Of a DNA stretch of 64,000 nucleotides, positions 26,751 to 39,989 are shown piece by piece. Both the position numbers and the translations under genes were made by a program. A model generated the notes under the pieces. It did not search any database, had not been told where the DNA came from, and saw nothing but the letters and a program-made list of their open reading frames with translations. The DNA comes from Epiperipatus broadwayi (taxonomy: Eukaryota; Onychophora; Udeonychophora; Euonychophora; Peripatidae), in assembly GCA_028023455.1 (NCBI GenBank), contig JAQFVV010000144.1, positions 1,428,001 through 1,492,000 on the forward strand, written 5' to 3'. Positions within the stretch are counted from its first letter, which is position 1. Every line of letters begins with the position of its first letter.

Positions 26751-29700
26751 AAGACACTTGGGTATTATCACTTATTTACACCCCTCATATATTTTCTAGA
26801 ACAATCTTTCCCACAAGCCAATTACAATCTGTCTCTTACATGATAATTTTCATGACAACCAATTAGATAAAATTTCATAAATACAATTGTTCAGACAATT
26901 TTTTCCTTAATCATAGATATTGAAAAAAAGTCAAGAACTTAAATTAACATCATAAAATTCTTGACATTCCTTTATAATTAAAAACCAAATTTTCTTGCAA
27001 AAAAAACAACAACAAAATAATCAATTAATTATACTGATTTGATTTTTCTTTTCCATTAAAGAGAGATAAAGAGAAAAACAACACTGATTAATTAAAAATA
27101 AAATTTACAAAGATATCAAAATCTTATTTTGTTCTTTATTTTCTCTCTTTTTTTTTATACTCAGACCTAAGGAACATGCTGCCAACTATCTAATTATTTT
27201 TTTTAGTGCAGCTATGTAGTCAACTGGTTACAATATATGTCACATCAGTGACGAAGTGTGATTTTTTTAGGAATGGAAGCACACATCATAATCTTTTTTA
27301 AATAATTTTTTTATATTACTTGCTGCAACAATTTTTATGTAATAGTTAATATATACATATTACATAAATCTAGAAATATCTGAAACTCTTATCTATTAAT
27401 CAGATCATGATCAGTTTAAATATAGATAATACACTATTAATATATTTTTATCTCACAAATGCTTTTAACATTTTAAAGTTTTAATTGTAAATTAGATTTT
27501 AGCATTGTGTGAACTTCTTATAATCAACCAATAATGCATTGGCTAAACTCATTCCTTACCATATATAAAAACAATTCAACTGTTGGCAAAAAAATTGAAA
27601 ATCAACAGAAATTCCATACAATAAAAAAAGTTTGAATAGGTCATTCTTCTTTTTTTATGTAGAGCAAAATAGTTGAGATTTTTTTTGTTACGTTTTGCAA
27701 AATAGCTTAGATACACTAATGTATTTATTGTTTTTACCACATTATTGTACGTGCAACTTGTTGGATCGATTTTGTGAGGTTGAATATGTACATATTTTAG
27801 TGAATTTTTTAAAATTGAATTTTAATTAAAGCTTTTAAAAATTTGAGTGAATTTTTCTACGGAAGCACTCACTCCATTCAATACATGAATGCTTCATCCC
27901 TGATCTACATATATTCTAATGGATAAAATCAAACAAATATTTATACAGCATACTTTGGAAAAAAAACAGTTTTATTAAGCAGCTAAGTTATAGCACAATA
28001 AATCACAAACCTACAACTCACAAAATATAATAATAGTAACAAACTCTCTATATGACATGGTGATTACATGATGTTTGATGGTTTTATACTTATAAAATAT
28101 GGAGCACAAGAAAGAAGATTTTAAAATCATTTATTTCTTCTTTATCTAGACTTACAAATATTTTAATTCTTGAGTGCCCCATGTAAGCCAGGATATCTAA
28201 ATAAAATGCATCACCATAGACTCTTCCTTCAATTACATATAATCCCAGGATGGCTAATACATCAAAAATATAAATCCTAATATGAAATATTAATTACCTC
28301 TTTAGTAGAATTAATATTCATAATGTACTATAAAATACTTGATCTTAATAATTATTACTTATGTCTTATACATTTTTAATTAAATGATGTAATTGTATTA
28401 ATAAACGAATTGAAATTGAGAACCAGCAATAAAGAAAATAATGAATTGATTTACATAAATATAATTAAATAATAACAATAAATAAATACATTGGAAAATA
28501 ACTCAATACTTTATATAAGCATAATCTATAAATTAGCTAATGCATGTTTTCTGTTAGTTTTAACAAAAAAAAATAAATAAAATTATTGTTTGAGTTAAAT
28601 AAATTGATATAGGTGAAGAATATATTGTAATCCTAAAGTTATACATATGAATATACTTCAGGACAAAGACATGCATTTCGATTCATACTTATTAATTATT
28701 CATCACTTAAGTTATGATTTGTATATATGTTTCTTGAAAAGTCTTTATTTATAAAGTTGGGCAGAGATATTATTATAAGCTTTAACATATACGATTCATC
28801 AAATATATTTTTTAAAAAACATTTACATTGCAAATTAAAATATTCTTCCTGATATTTGTATATTTATACAATAAATGTAAATAAATTTATAACGATTAAA
28901 TATTTAATGATTATCTTAAATATAAATATTATAAAAAGAATTAATTGTTCTTTATATTGAGATATCAAATATAATTCAATACTAAATTTTTTTTTTAATG
29001 TTTTGATAATGGAAATACGTCTACCCCACTTATATTTTATTTAAAAGTAAAATTAATATTCAGTAATTTTTTAATGTAATTAAATATACATTTATAAGAT
29101 TAAAATATAATATATTTATCAAATTTTATATTTGTGCTGTTCTTTTTATTATTATTTTTAAATCAACAACTTGATTCATTTCGCAATATATTAGTTAAAA
29201 GATCTTTTATCCTTAGGTCAATTTGTTTTATTGTGCACATTTTTTTATGATGATTTTCTTCATTCATCTGACCCATTTATCTATAAATGATGATTTATCC
29301 AAATTACCAATGAATAAATAGAATTAATTTCCAAATTTCCAATTGTTCTTTGCTTATACTGAAAATTAGGCATTTGTAATCTAGCTAAATGAAAGATCCA
29401 GGAAAACTTTTAAGTATCCTTCAGCTCCTTATAAATGCAGCCAATGAAAAGGAGGGAATCATTTTCACCTCCCTGCTGTTATTTAGCCTTACATCAGGTT
29501 GGTGATTATCAAATAAATAAAATAAAAAAAAAATTAAATCTTACAAAAAATAAAGAATAGAATCCAAATTGACTACTACTTTTTTCTTCACTCAGTATTT
29601 TAATATTGCATGTTAGCAAGTTACATACGATTTTTTAAAGTGATTGTTAGGAATGCTAGACAATATTATTTAATACATTATTTTTTTTACACAATATTAA

Positions 29701-30014
29701 ATCTTAAAATAATAATAAATAATTAATTAGATTTATAATTATTAGTATTATTAATCACTATTATTTTTTATAATAACTTGATTAATTATTATTATTATAA
29801 ATATATAAAATTACTGTTATGAATAAATATATAAAATTATTTGTGTGTATATGTTTGCACTGATATACTACCACATACATTTATATATGTTCCACAATCA
29901 TTCTAATCTTGCTGTTGAGGTCTAATATTGTGTTGCTATATTTTATTTTTGTACAACCATGATTGCATTGGGTTTTATTTACACTGCTCTTCCTAAAGAT
30001 ATTAATAAACTAAT
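26751..30014. other. A/T-rich non-coding stretch with a family B end fragment
   Basis: No gene recognised. At about 28034-28086 the words AACTCTCTATATGACATGGTGATTACATGATGTTTGATGG (split here only for description) match the constant end of family B. The remainder is low-complexity A/T-rich sequence. Confidence 0.45.
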
Positions 30015-30145
30015 AAAATGCTTTTAGTTTTGCGTTGTTAGCCGAGAGGTATCGCAGCCGCCATGCAAGCAAATAGTTGGTTGCAGACGGGTATGAGTTC
30101 GCGTCCCGGCAGATGCTATGACATATGAAAAAAAAAATGCTTTTA
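30015..30145 (+). mobile_element. Short tRNA-derived SINE with 12-bp target-site duplication
   Basis: The body (30027-30133) is flanked on both sides by AAAATGCTTTTA (30015-30026 and 30134-30145). It contains a near-consensus RNA polymerase III A box, TAGCCGAGAGG (30039-30049), and a B-box-like GAGTTCGCGTCCC (30095-30107), as in Leu/Ser-type tRNAs, and ends in CATATG plus a short A run. Its G+C content contrasts sharply with the flanks. The tRNA-like part lacks a closing acceptor stem, so it is not a working tRNA. The duplication and A-tail indicate LINE-dependent insertion. Confidence 0.82.
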
Positions 30146-30475
30146 TTAGTGATTTTTGTTTCCTATTTTTTTATTTTTTATAATTATTTATTTACTTCAA
30201 TAATGTATTCAACAAAAAATGTCTACCTCACTATATATGTATATATTAACATTTTAAACTGACGATGCAATACAATCTGAAGAGACTGATTTATTTCAAA
30301 TTTTCATCTTATGAGCTATTTAACATGTTTTTCCCTCAATATCTGCAAACTAAATATTTAAAGTTTTTTTAAAAATAAAAAAAATTAATAAAGGCTATAA
30401 AAACATTTTCAATATGATAATACTATATAAATATATTCAGTCAAAGATATATTTTAATACATTAATGCTTTTAAA

Positions 30476-30605
30476 CCACTAAACACCAGTCTGGGATATT
30501 GGATGAGTAGGCACTAGATAAGGATTTTATCACTTGTATCTATAGATTACTCTGGCTCACACTGGGTGGCACTACTATATGGAAAGTTTTGCCTCTGTAC
30601 TAATG
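30476..30605 (+). repeat. Family B partial copy
   Basis: It contains AGTCTGGGATATTGGATGAG, TAGGCACTAGATA, GATTACTCTGGCT and GGTGGCACTACTATATGG, ending in AGTTTTGCCTCTG. Only one side of the palindromic core plus the hinge is present. Sequence on either side is A/T-rich. Confidence 0.85.
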
Positions 30606-32042
30606 CTTTTAATTACTTTCCATAATTGTATTTTCTTTTAGAAATGTTTATTTATAATTAACAACTAACTGAGGTAATAAAATAATGAAATATGAATAAT
30701 TAATGATGTATAACTGTTATGATAAAATAACATTTGTCCCATTTTATATAATAGCAATAATATATTGGTTTGTTATATGCAGGGATGAAAATGATCTAAT
30801 TGACTTAATGATGAGTTTTATTTAATTTATCGGGTTCTATTCTAAAGATTAGATTGTTGAGTCAGTATAAAAACAATCATTTTTTCTTGTGTCTCATCTG
30901 TTTCTAAATAGTATTGTAATATATTTATATAAGATTACAATCTAAATTGAGAATAAACATGATTTTTTTTTCGTTTTAAATAAAATAGTTTATTTCAAAA
31001 ATATTATTATCTATTAAAAATTATTTGGCAGTAAAATAGAACTTGCAAAAAAATAGTGAAGGATTCATTATATATATATTATAACAGCAGATATTTCCCA
31101 TAACACTGAATCTTAGCAACCAAATGTAACAAATTCTATTTACACCTCAGAAATTAATTAAGCTCATTTGTGCAACCAAATGCAACGGATCATCTATATA
31201 CACCATATTTATATAATTCTTCTGGCATTTAGCCTATGGGTTACATGATGATGAAGATTTTCATGTTAATGAGCACCAGTCATAATAAACACTGTGTTAT
31301 TTTAACATGACAAATTAAACCCCATTACTATTATTATTTTTATTTTTAGATGTTATCACCCATAATACTAACTCTTATCTATTTAATTTACATTAGTGTG
31401 ATTAATTTTGGAAATCACACACAAACATTTATCTCTTCAATTACAATATTTTATATCTATTTTGAAATGTGGCATAGAACAAGAAAGAAGGGCATACCTC
31501 TGACATTAAATTTCAATCAAACTGATAATTTACTAGAACTAACAAAAAAAAATTAACAACAAATACATTTTTAATTTCAACTATTTTCAAAATAAATACA
31601 AATTTACTTCTTTTGATTTTTTTCAATAACTTCATTTCATTTATCCATTGTCTAATTTTTAAATACATATAAAATAGTATTCCCAATAAAAAAAATTATG
31701 AGCAACTAAATCAACAAATACAAAAAAAATATTATTCTCAGACAAAAATATAACAACAAAAAATAATCTCATGTTTTTTATATTAAGTTCAATTAGCCAA
31801 TATATTTTAAAATGTATGTAATTTTATCACTTTAATTGTTCTGGATTTTATGTTATGTGCATGAATGTAATTCTTGTCCATTTTTTGTATGTCACAAAAT
31901 GATATTCTGTATGCTGTCCTTGTATAGTATTCACAAATCGTTTCTAATGATTTCTTAATGCTGGTAAATGTTATTATAAAAAGGCTTTCCATTTCCTGAA
32001 TTGGATTATATCCTTTCAGCTTTAACTTCTGTATATATATAT
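30606..32042. other. A/T-rich non-coding stretch
   Basis: No feature recognised; short frames at 31350-31556 and 31807-31992 have no family resemblance. Confidence 0.5.
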
Positions 32043-32256
32043 ATATTCACTAGAATAAAAACTACAAAATTTTAAAAAATGCCTATATAAAATTAAAGAT
32101 TAAAATTCTTTGCTACAGCCAGCTTCGGCATATTCCGCCAACGTATTGCTACTTAAGATGGCGGAATACGCCGAAGCTGGCTATAACAAAGAATTTTAAT
32201 CTTTAATTTTATATAGGCATTTTTTAAAATTTTGTAGTTTTTATTCTAGTGAATAT
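32043..32256. repeat. 214-bp near-perfect foldback (hairpin)
   Basis: Arms of about 98 bp (32043-32140 and 32159-32256) pair with only a few mismatches around an 18-nt loop. The inner stem is G/C-rich (GCCAGCTTCGGC against GCCGAAGCTGGC) and carries CpGs; the outer stem is A/T-rich and ends in ATATTCACTAG/CTAGTGAATAT. The structure is that of a MITE or a fixed inverted duplication. If transcribed it would form a long double-stranded hairpin RNA. Confidence 0.95.
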
Positions 32257-33670
32257 TTTTATTATACTTATATTATTTGATATTATATATATATAATTAA
32301 TAAGATTGTCTGGAGATTTTTTCTCATCATAAATGGTGTGAGGGTCTCAATGCTCATCTTTCATTTTCTCTTTCACTCTCCTTTAGCAGGTTATTTTAAA
32401 TCATCACTTGTAGGCAGATTTCCAAGTGCTTTCGGTATAGCAGACTCATATTTTCAGATAGAATTGCAGCAATCAGTGCTTAAAAATTTACTCCAGTCCT
32501 CCATCTTGAAAATTATTTACCAACATTAATATTTTTCATTTATGGTATTTGAAACTTAGCTTTTCCTTCAATCATGATTATTGCCAGCTGTTTAAAAGCA
32601 ACTTGCATCAGCAAATGATTTTCATTCTCTTATTATAGCCTAGTACACAGTTTGGTCATCCACTCCAGGTAAGCAACAGGAGAAAAGAGAGAGAAAAAAG
32701 TGAAAGTAACTCAATTTATAAATCACTCCATTATGTATGTGATCCAAAACAGACAAAGCAGCAACAACATCAATAAAATTGACCTTGGATTTTTAAAAAT
32801 CACTTTTGTTTTAAACAATTATTATGCTAATTAAAAAAATATGTATAAATAAACAATTTAATTTTCTTGCAGATTTGAAATTAATTAAATCATTTTATCT
32901 ATTCAAATTAACAAGAGATTTAATACAAAGTTTAAAATAAAAAAGAAATTAATTAAAGTGAAATATTTTAACTTTAAAAAAATTATTATTATTATTTTTT
33001 TTCTTAATGTAAGGTTTAATAAACCTAAATAACTTATTTTATTTTTATTACAATAGTAAAGAGCCATACAGATTTAAGCAGATTTTAATTATATAATTTA
33101 AACATTTTAATATAATTTAAAATTATTATTATTATTTTTTAAAGAAAATGCCATTTCTTTTAATGAGATGGAATTTATAGAGTTCAAACCCATATACCAT
33201 CATGTACTGATGTAATATATATTTTAATATGTGAAAATGTCTGTTTGTATTTTTATATTAAAAAAATTACCATCAAATGTTAATAGACAATAATCAATGA
33301 AAAATAAAACTAATATATTAGTTTGATGTGTTCAGGGATGAAAAAGATTTAATTGATTTAATGATGAGTTTTACTTAATGATTGAGTTATATAACTATTT
33401 TCATTGATTACCATCAAGTAATGTCTGATGGTAATTTATCTAATGCAGAAATATAAGGTATATTTCCGGGAACTTCCATATAGTAAAAATATTATAGCTA
33501 AATAGCTGATGTTTCAATACAATAACAAGTACTTTCCTCAGAGCTTCTTCTTTCTCAAATCATAAGAATGTTTGTGGAAAGATTTAAAATCATTATTTTT
33601 TTCTTTTTGTTATTTTGTTCTCATACTCAAATTCTATTGGTTGAGAAATTTAGAAAAATACTTTATTCTC

Positions 33671-33722
33671 CACACACAGACACACACACACACACAGACA
33701 AACAGACACACAGAGAGAGAGA
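33671..33722. repeat. (CA)n then (GA)n microsatellite
   Basis: Imperfect CACACAGA units grading into GAGAGAGA over about 52 bp. Confidence 0.9.
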
Positions 33723-34231
33723 ACAATAGAAGGCTTATGGCAAATGGTAATATATAATCATGGACAAGAATTTTTGCAAAAATTCATGTTTTTTTTTTTT
33801 ACAAACCTTTATCATAATATAAATTATTTTTATAGAGGAACTTTTTTGACCAACAACATAAAAAAAGAAAGTGATATTTTAGAAATATTATATATATGAT
33901 GAAACCATTTATTTATAAAAGGGAAATAACTTAAAATGTAGTTAAAATTTTCAGTTAATATTTCTAAGGTAACAAAAAAGGAAAACTAATTGTGCAAGAT
34001 AGAAACAATAGTAAATAAATTAACATTCTCTAAGCCATTTTTAAACCAAAATTCTAATTCTCAAGTTTTAGATGAGTTTATAGAAAAACAGTTAAAGTAT
34101 ATAAATTTGTCAATTTGAAATATATCAAATTTCTGTTAATTCTCATTTGAAATCAATATATAATATAAAATATATATTCAAAACTACTTTGGATTTTTTA
34201 GCACTGTAGAGATAAATAAAAAATTTCATCC

Positions 34232-34322
34232 TTATATATATATATATATATATTGTAATGATATAAAAATATTAAATATATATATATATATATATATATT
34301 GTAATGATATAAAAATATTAAA
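34232..34322. repeat. TA-rich tandem duplication, 46-bp period
   Basis: The word TTGTAATGATATAAAAATAT occurs at 34253 and again at 34299, each preceded by a (TA)n run. Confidence 0.85.
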
Positions 34323-35196
34323 ATAAATAACTGATCAAATAGCCTATAAATCTATAATAGTATAATGAGGTAATTTAAATTATTATCAAGCCCCGAGAGT
34401 TGGACAAGCCAAATTTGTAACAGAATAGTGATGTATAAAATAGTTGATGTACCAAATATTACTAGTATTAGTAGTTCAGACAATAATTTTGTAACAATAT
34501 AAAATAGATATATAGTTTAGTTAATTATTTTATTATACTCTAATTAAAATACCAAATTGTACTGCATGAAATATTTATAAACTACTAATTAAGAGCCTAT
34601 TTATCAGTTTAGAATAAATTGATATAGTAACTTAACCAATTAGTGTTTATTAAGACATTAGCCTAACTTTTAATAATTATTTATTCATCACAATCAATAA
34701 AATGTAAATGAAAAAACTACTATAATAATATAATAAATTATTAAAATATGTAAATGTATATTTAATATTTTGGCTATCTAAATATTTAATATGAAAATAA
34801 AATATGTAGAAATTCTGTAGGTTTTTATTTAAATATAATGTGATCAATAAACTATGAATAATTATAAAATCCAGTTTTAATTAATAAAAATAAAAATTTA
34901 TTACTATAATAACCATAATAAATAAATAATAAAATATATAAATTAATCAATGAAACAAATCATTGTGATTAGAATATTTGACTATGAGTTAATTATCAGT
35001 GGCATTATGAATTTCTCACATGATGCAAAAACAATACACTAATAAACCAAAAAGAAAATATTACATTTTTATAAGCAATTATAACTAAATCCTTAAAATA
35101 TATTTATAAAGATAAAATTAAGTAAGTTTGTTTTAGTTTGTTTCCTAATTGATTTTTTAACAATCATAAATGTAAGATTACCAATTTAAGTACAAC

Positions 35197-35658
35197 ATTA
35201 TATTATCATTAAACATCACATGATCACTATCTCATACTAGCACATAATTGTTATTAAACAATTCAAAACAAAGCAAAACTCCATATAGTAGTGCCATCTT
35301 GTGCTAACAAGAGCAATCAATGGATGCCAGAAGGCTTGTGCATAAAATCCCTATCTAATGCCTACTCATCCAATATCCCCAGACTAGTTTCTGGCTTGTG
35401 GCCTTCATCAGTGAGGAGCCTTGGATCTGAGAACACTGCACCTAGATCTTAGGATCTAATGCAATCCTCCAGCACCCACCTTTTAACTCTATTTAACTAC
35501 AAAACTATGGGAATGAAACTAGTCTGGGGATATTGGATGAGTAGGCACTAGATAGGAATTTTATGCACAAGCCTTCTGGCATCCATTGATTGCTCTTGTT
35601 AGCACAAGATGGCACTACTATATGGAGAGTTTTGCTTTGTTTTGAATTATATTATCAT
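35197..35658 (-). mobile_element. Family B copy with 13-bp target-site duplication and long inverted arms
   Basis: The body 35210-35645 is bounded by ATTATATTATCAT (35197-35209 and 35646-35658). The constant end (TAAACATCACATGATCAC) is at the left, so the sense is minus. Two arms of about 130 bp (35256-35388 and 35518-35651) are inverted copies carrying the GCACTAGATAGG, CTTCTGGCATCCATTGATTG and GCACTACTATATGG words. The spacer between them (CTAGATCTTAGGATC and neighbours) also occurs in the copies at 48.2 and 49.2 kb, so it belongs to the family. There is no open reading frame. The duplication length fits LINE-type insertion rather than a cut-and-paste MITE. Confidence 0.85.
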
Positions 35659-37314
35659 CAAGGTATATGAAGTGAACACTGTCCTAGATATAATTTGTTA
35701 ATACTTATATCAAGAATCTGTTACTTTTCAAATATACATAAATAATGAAACAAACAAACATACTTTAAAATTTTACAAAATCAAAATTAATATTAAGAAA
35801 GATACTATATTTAAGTTTTATTTCAAAATAATCTAATTTTCTTTTTGGTTAATTTATATTTTATGTAATATAGACAAACACATATTTTATAGTAAATGAA
35901 TATGTAAATAAATAAATTTATAATATATGAACACATATGACTTGATTAAGTTATCCAAGAATGGTTGGATATTCCTTTAACTGATTATCTATTAAAACCT
36001 ATTTATTTATGCATAGTAAACATAACAATATTTGCAGAACACTATAGAATTAAGTTCATAAGTCCTGAGAGAGAGTCTTATTCATTTGTAGGTAATATGA
36101 CAATCTATTAAATAAGCATTATATTTGAAGTTTAATCATATTACAATCACATTGTTCAATGCAGAATTTTTAATTCTCTTGAATGAAGTATATACTTTAA
36201 TATACTATTCCATAGTAACACTGAAATATTAATATTTCCATTATATATGAATAACAGCATTTATTTAATCTTTTGGTAAATTTAATCATTTAGTAAAGCT
36301 AATCCATAATGCATTTCAGTTTATATCCTTTTAGCTATTTCATTAGTATAGATATTGTAGTGCTGTCCATAGTATTCCATAAAGTGTTATATTCTTGAAG
36401 CATTATAATACTTTGTGCATTGAGATGATTTTTTTCTAAGATGTTTTCAGATCTCTCAAAAGGCAATGTCTTTTGGAGCCAATGTTTTTTTTAGTTAGTG
36501 GTTCATTATTATATTACAATTCAACTACTAATTTTTTATATAAAACATATTGACTTTGCTTACAAAAAAGGCAGTTTAAGAAAGTTCGATCTCAAATCAA
36601 GGCTTTATATACCACTTTCCTAATAATGAAACATTTATGTCATCATCTTGAAATATTGTTCTTATAGTTTCAGTACAGTCTCTGTTATAAAAAGTTAAAT
36701 TTTGCTTAATAAAAGGTTCTTGAAATATTTCAGCATTCCATGAACTAAAAATATACCTTAACTTTTAAGTAACTAAACAGTTTGTAAAATAAAAATAAAA
36801 CAAATTTGTAATTTAAAATGTCTTTTAAAATCATAATTTGAATAAAATAAATAAATATTCTTTGTAGATCTATTTCTTAATTTAAAGTATTCTATACATT
36901 TGTAAAATACTTACTAAAATAATTATATATATATAATATTTTAAAATACATATGATTTCATATTATTTTAATCATACTAACACAAAGTACATACACATGC
37001 ACTCACACATTAAATAAAAATTGACTATTCTGTTTATTTATGTTTATGTATTACTTATTAAGTGTAAACAGTAAGTAAAGTATTAAATAAATAAAATATT
37101 AATAAACAAACATTTAATAGTATTTCAATTTAATTATCATTTCTAATAATAAAATATTAACTTTATTACGATGTACAATTTAATATACTGTCTGTTAAAA
37201 AAAATATTCATAACTGTTTTATTATAATGGATTACCAATAACTATTTAGTAATATTGCAATCTATTGATCCTTTCAAAACGACTGAAAATAAAGTAAGCT
37301 AACATGTTTTATTT
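35659..37314. other. A/T-rich non-coding stretch
   Basis: No feature recognised. Confidence 0.5.
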
Positions 37315-37640
37315 TAGAATTATGATTCCGGGTTTAAATCTAGACCAAGATGATACAATATATAAATACACATAAACAGATATATAAAGATTAGTACCAC
37401 AGTGTTTATCTGAAAGTTTGCGATGATGGCATTTTACTTGTAAATTATATGTTAGATTATTTCTATACTCTAGTTTTAGTTGTTAAATGTATTTAGAAAA
37501 ATTCAAACTTTAAGCTCAGATACATTCAACTGTCAGTAATAGCACACAGTTAGTATATAACACATCGTTTCAAAAGATATTATTTCCCTTTCTTCTTTGG
37601 ATGTTGTTGTCTGACCAGCGACCAACAGCATGGCAGCACT
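37315..37640 (-). repeat. Family D (tRNA-like) truncated copies
   Basis: On the minus strand, 37640-37425 reads AACAACATCC, GAAGAA, ACTAACTGTGTGCTATTACT and GACAGTTGAATGTA, matching the tail of the family D copies at 47.3-47.8 kb. A second small piece near 37315-37350 matches the GGTCTAG(A/G)TTT box-B-like region. The tRNA-like head is missing from the main copy. Confidence 0.7.
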
Positions 37641-39344
37641 CAGTAAAAGTTTTATATTCCTATTTAAAAGGATTTTTCTGAGCAGGATTAATGAATGTTT
37701 TCCAAACATGATTAAATTGACTTATGAATTATTTGTTATTGTCACATGAGTAGCTTCTTTAACTTTTTTCTTTCACAAAATCTATTTAAGGGAAAAAGAA
37801 TAATTCCATCACGCTTTTATCACATGCAATGAAAATAAAAAAACAGTCAAATATTTATCTTAGCACATAATAAGATTATTAGTTCAGACATAATTAAATG
37901 TATACTTGTTGAGTGAATAAAATGTATAAATTTTTTTATTGAGAGTAACATGGACCTATTCCATAAATAAAACTTTCAGTTTTGCCTTATTTATTTTTAT
38001 AAGATACTTTGTTTAAAACAGCTTTCAAATATCTCACTTCGGGACAAAACCATCTTTAACAATCATCATAAAGGAAAAGTGAAGCAAAAGTTTGACAAAT
38101 TCCAGATGGTGAGAATTTGTGTTTTTTCATTTTCGATTTACTTTTCAGGTAAAAATAGCTATATATCCATTGTCTGACAAATATATTGCATGACTACTGA
38201 AAAAACGTCCTAAGCATGTTGAAGAAATTTTCGGGTTTACTTGCAACAGTTTTAGACTCAAGTCCTAGGCACACCAGACTAGTGCATTAGTTGCACCATA
38301 ATGCTCTTCTGTTCTGTGTATTAATATATAGCAACACTTAACATATATTAAAATTCCTCATTTTAGCTGCTACTATTATAAAATATTAACTTCTTGCCAT
38401 TATAGTAAATTTAAGAAAGAACTCTTTCCATTATACTGGAGAGTTATAACATAATAATTCATTCTAGACTTGAAAATGATATTATGAATAAACACAATAT
38501 ATATATATTTACTTTTTATTTTCATATTAACACTTTCATTTTGTGTTAGAGTGGAGAAATGGACTCAAGAGTTACAGATAGCCTATCCAGTCACTCTGGT
38601 GCTCAAACATCCTTCCCAGAATGAAGAAAACAGTTTAGAATTACAAAGTTGATTTGCATTATTTAAGGAGGAAAAATTGATTTATGCAAAAAAAATTATA
38701 TTACTAAAACATATATTCATTTTTTATATGCTATAAAATATCAAAAAAAAATATTAACACAAATAAGTTATTCGTTAATTTTACAAAATCTAATTACAAT
38801 TAATAATGAAATCTATAATTTTTAAAATAACATACTAAAATATTGCCATGTACTTTTTAATTGGCATTTGAAACAGACATAAGATAATATTATTAATAGA
38901 GTGTTTATTTGCAAAGGATTTTTATAAGAAATGCGGGTATTAGTAGTGACAGAGTGAAATCACAATCTGTGGGCCATCATAATACCATTGCACTAAACTA
39001 CATAGGACACAGGTATAGGATCAGTAAGTCAGATAAGAATATAATATGTGCATTTTGTGAATTTCAAACGCTGAATTGTTTTAGAGTGAATAAAATCTCA
39101 AATGAAAAAATACTTCATGCTTCAATGACAGTTTTTTTATAAGATTAAAATTTCTGCTTCTGTACATTTACATAGAAATACATTTTAAAATTGACCTATT
39201 TAATAGTATAATCTTGTAGAACATGTTAAGATTTTTAAACAAATACAAACTCTGTCACATGATCATAAAAGTGAATAAAATAAGAATTTCAATAGTTAAA
39301 AAGTTTTTAATACTTTAGTAAAATTAAAAATGAAGTAATATATG
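37641..39344. other. A/T-rich non-coding stretch
   Basis: No convincing feature. A 77-codon plus-strand frame at 38909-39142 (MQRIFIRNAG...) lies in slightly more complex sequence but shows no known domain or splice context. Confidence 0.45.
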
Positions 39345-39415
39345 TGGGATTCAAATTCAGACTTTCACACGACCCACATCTATAAATGCAGGTTTAAGTC
39401 TGTACAATGTATTAA
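39345..39415. repeat. Family A terminal fragment
   Basis: GGGATTCAAATTCAGACTTT and CACACGACCCACAT match the inverted end of family A, followed by GCAGGTTTAAGTCTGTACAA, the outer end seen also at 57.3 kb. Confidence 0.75.
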
Positions 39416-39989
39416 TTTATGAAGTAATGAAAATTACAAAAAAGATTACAAAATGTTTGTCAGGAGTAAAATCTGGAATTAAGAAAAAAAAAAGTGACTT
39501 CTGAAAACAAAGACTTGGAAAATAATAGAAAATGAGTAATAAAATTAGAAACAGATTAGAAGACTTTGAGATGTGGTCATGGAGAAAGATGGAAAAAAAT
39601 CAATTAGATGAATAAAATAACAAAGAAATTTGAAAAGAGTAAATGAAAAAAGAAGATTGATTGAGGAAATTAGAGAGAGAGAAAGAGAAACTGAATTGAA
39701 CATATATTAAGCAGAAAGAATGGTTTAATGGTAAATGTTTTGGAAGAAATGGTGAATGGAAACATATTGATATTGCTGGATGATATAAGATATGGAAAAT
39801 GATATGTGGAATTAAAGAGAGGGGCAATAAAGAAATCAGAATAGAAAAATGGGGAAGTTGTGATGTGACTATTTTCTGGACCTATCCATAAGACAGAACA
39901 CTATTGATCAATTGAGTTGATTATAAACTAAGGAATAGTAATAAAAAGTATTAAAATAAATAATATTTAGTGAAATATATGAACAAAAA
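39416..39989. other. A/T-rich non-coding stretch
   Basis: Purine-rich plus strand; the 75-codon minus-strand frame (39600-39827) is a low-complexity Phe/Ser artefact. Confidence 0.5.

Larger units (their letters stand above)
32257..35196. other. A/T-rich non-coding stretch
   Basis: No gene recognised. It contains a (CA)n/(GA)n microsatellite (33671-33722) and a tandem TA array (34232-34322), listed separately. The frame at 32338-32529 has no recognisable domain. Confidence 0.5.

Noticed and set aside
30039-30107. A functional tRNA gene
   Set aside because: A and B boxes are present, but there is no closing acceptor stem, and the unit has an A tail and target-site duplications, so it is a SINE.
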